A DNA stretch of 64,000 nucleotides from the NCBI RefSeq assembly GCF_039537665.1, contig NZ_BAABAY010000001.1, positions 1,854,930 to 1,918,929 of the forward strand, read 5' to 3'. The stretch comes from Gaetbulibacter_A aestuarii. GTDB taxonomy: Bacteria; Bacteroidota; Bacteroidia; Flavobacteriales; Flavobacteriaceae. The position numbers were made by a program, and so were the translations under genes. Below the pieces are notes generated by a model. That model worked only from the letters and a program-made list of their open reading frames with translations, did no database searches and was not told the DNA's origin. Every line of letters starts with the position of its first letter. The first letter of the stretch is position 1. Shown piece by piece: positions 62,001 to 64,000 of the stretch.

Positions 62001-64000
62001 CAATGTTTTGATGGTACACCTTTCACTATTTCAGTAGTTGAAAGTTCAGGCACAGCTATTACACCTTTAGCTTACAGTATTGGTGGTGCGTTCCAAACAA
62101 GTCCGAATTTCACAATTACATCCGATGGAACATACACTGTAAGTATCAGAGATGGAAATGGATGTGTGGTTTCAACAAATTATATCGTAGAACCTCCATT
62201 GTTATTAGATAGTAATCTAACCCAGGATTTAACCTGTGCTGTTGATGCTACAATTGATTTAACAGCAAGCGGAGGAACAGGTTCTTATATTGCTTATGCC
62301 GTTAGCTCTGATGGCGGTTCAAACTACACTGCTTTGGCAGGTCCAAGTTTTACCACATCAGTAGATGGAACTTATCTCTTCAGAGTAACCGATTCTCAGG
62401 GATGCCAGGCGTATTCTCAGGAGGTTGTTGTTACACCTAATACAACTCCAACATTTACGACATCAACAACGGATGTAACATGTAATGGAGCGTCTGATGG
62501 AACTATTGTAGTTTCTGCAACAAATGGAATCCCTCCTTATATGTATAGTATTGATGGGGGAGCTAATTTCCAGAGCTCTAATACCTTCATAAATTTACCA
62601 GCGGGAACTTATGATGTTGTGGTAAGAGATGACAAAGATTGTGATTCAGCAGCAACAACAGTAACCATTTCAGAGCCGGCTGTTTTAACTGGTTCCGGTA
62701 GTTTAACCACAAGTTTTGCTTGTGACGCCTCTAATCAGGCGGCTCCTGCCGTAATTACGATTACCGCTTCTGGGGGTACAATGCCTTACAGCTATAGTAT
62801 AAATGGCTCAACCTATTTTAGTTCAAATACTTTTGATATATATGATAATGGAGCTGTTCAGAATATTACAGTTTTTGTTAGAGATGCTAATGGCTGTGAG
62901 GTAACCGACACTGTAACTGTTGATCCTTTACCTGCATTTACCGGAACATCTGTTGCTGAGGTTACTCCGATTGATTGTAACAGTTCGGGTAGTATTTCAA
63001 TTAGTGTAACAGGTGGTTCAGGAAACTTCAGTTATCAAATGTTACCTGATGGTGCCCCACAAGCTTCCAATGTTTTCGCTATCACTGAGCCTGGTGATTA
63101 TTACTTCCAGGTGAATGATTTAGATACTGGCTGTAGTATTGTAACCGATGCTTACACCGTTGCTCCGTTTGATACCATTGAAGTTCAAGCCACTACAACA
63201 ACAAGTGTCACTTGTTTTGGTGACACTAATGGTGAATTAGAATTTACAGTAAGCGGTTATACAGGTAATTATACTTATGAAGTTTTAGATAATACAGGAG
63301 CTACGGTAATAGGTCCAATAGCCGGAAATACATCTACGAATCCGCTAACCGTAACTGGTTTATCAGGAGGTAATTTTAGTATACGAGTTACTGAAACCGA
63401 TAGTCCATTTTGTGTAACTACCTCTAATGTGATCACTATAGATTCACCTTCAGAGCCATTGGTGCTTACGGCAAATGAGACCTCGAATGTAACCTGTGAT
63501 AATAATAGCGGAACCATAACCGCAACAGCTACCGGAGGATGGGGCAGCTATGAGTATGAGCTTACAGGTTCAGCTACTGTAGCGTATTCGTCTAATGGTA
63601 CATTTAGAGATCTTTCAGCGGGTACCTACACGGTAAACGTGCGTGATGCGGGTGGCTGTATTGATAGTCAAACTTTAACTTTAGTAATCCCTCCGCCAAT
63701 CACAGCAACGGTAACTGCTAATACAACGACTTTAAGTTGTTTTGGAGATACAGATGCTGTGATCACGATAAGTGGTGTAAGCGGCGGTCAGGGAAGTAAT
63801 TATAGTTATATATTACATCAAACGGCTCCAACAGTGAGCAGTTCAGGACCACAGGCATCTCCGGTATTTAGCGGATTAGGCGCAGGGACCTATAATGTTG
63901 AGGTGATCGATGGTTATAACTGTTCGTATAATTCACCGGATATTATTATAACCCAACCAACACAGATCCAGGCCGATCTGGTAAAATCCAGTACGCCAAC
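56052..64000 (+). CDS. sprB: SprB-type gliding motility adhesin, 5' part cut by window edge
   Basis: Giant mobile surface adhesin of gliding Flavobacteriia, exported by the T9SS; the first 2,649 codons are here with no stop, so the full protein is much larger. The ATG at 56052 opens a signal peptide (SLYVLLFLLLSFTGMAQ). Residues about 26-370 form a conserved N-terminal region (CYRVAYAGLYWGAILQDGSR). A DUF11-like segment follows at about 372-510 (DLTKTVSDTSGNDIDGAGVY), then an Ig-like segment. From about residue 800 to the edge I count about 22 SprB-type repeats with the pattern VxCxGxxDGxIxVxxxGGxxPYxYSI to GTYTVTVxDxNGC. Each normally carries a pair of Cys. Codon use matches the neighbours. 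Confidence 0.9.
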   Translation, partial: MNKTTYYKSLYVLLFLLLSFTGMAQTYKPFTIRKQVDVRGSMIVVGNAILGKDNNDFNFTNQDNQDIDMQYIDIDSDASTFSSSSADIELPLEPDGSITDCYRVAYAGLYWGAILQDGSRTDINKIKLKLPGASTYNDITGEVIYDAIVDPIITVFGEPGNTPYACYADVTDLVSTLTDVEGTYTVANVTSSEGFNNSTGLAAGWTLVVIYEDPNLTTKSFNLFDGFGHIYDGHYEEVPVTGFTTPPVGNIDLQFAYAALEGDRTKRATKLEINGKEVTTDERSANKFFGSVIENRGYGQTPNPPSINYPRVPNSENTLGFDTGFLEVQGAEPEYIKNNVNNASFVLQVAQGQADPIFAYFGAFNVDIIAPDIDLTKTVSDTSGNDIDGAGVYLGQQLFYDITYQSVGNDDVTNFTIKDVLPDNIVFDPNTDIDLTNAGGATLQSYDPTTRTIIFNIPDGSVEVDDPSFVIRLAIQVVPDCYSLAQACSNEILNQAFATYQGVINPTVIEEEGSFANTQCLSEPGPTNFIVDISNCDFQKNEILCGDSVVLTAASGYDSYSWSTDPSGSPVIATTQSYTATQTGTYYVTDTTNSTCISINETFVVSPYGSTTTNPVIPYADLTPTCPNDGKVLPYIFLCGANDTRDIQTGISDAVSIIWEKLDETSCPEVGVDDCANENDTCTWNQVATGPDYTANDAGQFRLVINYPGGCFSIFYFNVYQNLLDPTISAQDIICTTPGSVTAGNVPSGYEYSLDPNGPFQASNTFNVTTPGYYTIYLKQTEANSFPCIFQTPSIYVRDRDFSATTTVTQPVCNGDTGSIKIAMNNALPQYYYSISTGGTQVDSVGPINASDYTFASLNPGTYTVTATTEDGCTYTEDIDIVAPPLLTATAALTKPLTCTDGEITVAPNGGTAPYQYYVNGNTISQNSNIVTVPTAGTYDITVLDFNNCSATVSLTVEGILPPDYTISQTDILCSDDPNSGTITINVSNANGNTLAYSIDNGATFVNAPNFTGLAAGTYDVVVQYTIDGDVCTTTPQTITITSTDPITGSASLTTPYTCTTDGTITVSGVSGGTPPYTYSIDGINFQTGTTFGGLTAGTYTVTVKDANNCSRTLAPITIDPLDPPTDLSFSSSPLSCTATTTSVTLTTTGGMSPLEYQIIAPSGAVTPYQSSNIFSGLGSGTYTFQVRDANNCTYSESYTIDPLSVIAVTGEVTSDVSCFGDSNGEVIFRVSGSTNFTYTINGGVSTAGTTPINLSGVPAGTYTINVTDSDTGCTDTTSVTVNGPSSALSLNATATNINCSDDISEITVSASGGTPNYKYAAVISGSAAPTSFDYSSSNVISVDTNGGADLNWDVYVSDINGCTAMTSVSIAQDALPTVTAPVVDNQCNASSGFTFTVSATGQAPLSYSINGGASYQSSPTFTVNSAGNYTITVKDANGCIATSSTTTDVFPPVTVSATLTKDITCSSPTNAVIDIFVKGGDGSYSYQVSTDGGATYTTIGGSTYTTTTPGTYQFRVTDGNGCSQETSAVVVNNTTPVVVNVSSIDPTCNGGTDGSISLQVTSGESPYTYSFDGGTTFGNSSVLGGLPAGSYDYVVRDSQGCEAQGTVTLTDPAPYDVTIMENPILCGSAPTPGSIDVTINSGGVAPFTYTLFDNTSNQVETNTTSSNTYTFNNLWFGDYYVTIVDANGCQFVSADYRIETPPFLDLDAVAAGGTCPDGATVDVSVNSGGTPDFIYSIYGQPGTETAATPSTTHSFTGLDHGVTYYFKVEDSTGCFSIIEVTTPTLSNIVIDPITTTDVNCYGSDDGTVSFTVSDYDPSVTIINYEVRDVLTNNPVSPAINGTFTGLTGSPASTTITGVPAGTYRLFVKEVDGTECSASSDFRITQPVQSLNLALVGNVNATCNSDAQVTVRATGGTGPYMYAAGALGFAPTGGDFGSSNVLNLDPTIRTNWDIVVQDANGCESRINVDIQTDPEPTIAAIPQQCFDGTPFTISVVESSGTAITPLAYSIGGAFQTSPNFTITSDGTYTVSIRDGNGCVVSTNYIVEPPLLLDSNLTQDLTCAVDATIDLTASGGTGSYIAYAVSSDGGSNYTALAGPSFTTSVDGTYLFRVTDSQGCQAYSQEVVVTPNTTPTFTTSTTDVTCNGASDGTIVVSATNGIPPYMYSIDGGANFQSSNTFINLPAGTYDVVVRDDKDCDSAATTVTISEPAVLTGSGSLTTSFACDASNQAAPAVITITASGGTMPYSYSINGSTYFSSNTFDIYDNGAVQNITVFVRDANGCEVTDTVTVDPLPAFTGTSVAEVTPIDCNSSGSISISVTGGSGNFSYQMLPDGAPQASNVFAITEPGDYYFQVNDLDTGCSIVTDAYTVAPFDTIEVQATTTTSVTCFGDTNGELEFTVSGYTGNYTYEVLDNTGATVIGPIAGNTSTNPLTVTGLSGGNFSIRVTETDSPFCVTTSNVITIDSPSEPLVLTANETSNVTCDNNSGTITATATGGWGSYEYELTGSATVAYSSNGTFRDLSAGTYTVNVRDAGGCIDSQTLTLVIPPPITATVTANTTTLSCFGDTDAVITISGVSGGQGSNYSYILHQTAPTVSSSGPQASPVFSGLGAGTYNVEVIDGYNCSYNSPDIIITQPTQIQADLVKSSTP

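Overview
The window looks like a chromosomal segment of a pigmented, gliding member of the Flavobacteriaceae (phylum Bacteroidota). The evidence is AT-rich DNA, many promoters with the Bacteroidota -7 box TAnnTTTG, Flavobacteriia-specific families (DUF5606, TerB-like, PorP/SprF), five proteins of the type IX secretion system (T9SS) or gliding machinery, and a zeaxanthin-type carotenoid operon. No rRNA, prophage, insertion sequence or CRISPR array is visible. The two window ends cut lysA (left) and a giant sprB-type adhesin gene (right).

Layout. 0-5.4 kb: lysA (partial) diverges from sucC, followed by a DUF1456 gene, a TerB-like gene and uvrB. 5.4-18.5 kb: three very large exported proteins on the minus strand, each ending in a type-B T9SS/gliding C-terminal domain. 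They share a Cys-Asp-rich module of about 90 residues in 4, 11 and 2 copies. 18.5-24.6 kb: a two-gene ABC exporter, a structured intergenic RNA candidate, an orphan protein with kinase-like landmarks, a TnpR-passenger-like protein, heme A synthase and the tRNA CCA-adding enzyme. 24.7-30.6 kb: an envelope glycan cluster with four glycosyltransferases, a methyltransferase and a WaaP/KdkA-like sugar kinase, with dapD leading one of its operons. 30.9-32.8 kb: a small secreted protein, ruvX, def and DUF5606. 32.9-37.7 kb: crtY, crtZ, crtB and crtI behind a MerR/B12-binding regulator gene. 37.9-38.1 kb: tRNA-Leu(GAG) and tRNA-Lys(TTT). 38.3-49.3 kb: mostly housekeeping genes (aroK, a phosphoribosyltransferase, an S4 protein, an FKBP lipoprotein, a porin-like protein, tgt, an LptF/G permease, an EamA transporter, accA, dnaB). 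49.6-64 kb: the gliding locus, with an exported hypothetical, a beta-helix-like exported protein, sprC-like and sprD-like genes, and the first about 2,650 codons of sprB.

How it fits together. The three large type-B proteins, the sprC/D/B-like genes and the PorP/SprF-like barrel protein are all expected cargo or partners of the T9SS, so much of the window concerns the cell surface. The lipopolysaccharide (LPS)-type glycan genes, the LptF/G permease and accA supply the outer membrane. The carotenoid operon appears to be governed by an adjacent regulator that carries most of the residues used by CarH-type adenosylcobalamin photoreceptors.

Starts: several open frames extend upstream of the likely start through TTG or GTG codons. 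Where a downstream ATG (or, in one case, a GTG behind a clear -7 box) fits the protein family better, I used that and say so. I found no convincing wholly new system. The best leads are the B12-type light-regulator candidate, the promoter-borne motif TGCATTTCATCGAT, the expanding module in the three giant proteins, the orphan kinase-like protein, and the Tgt that lacks the usual zinc cysteines.
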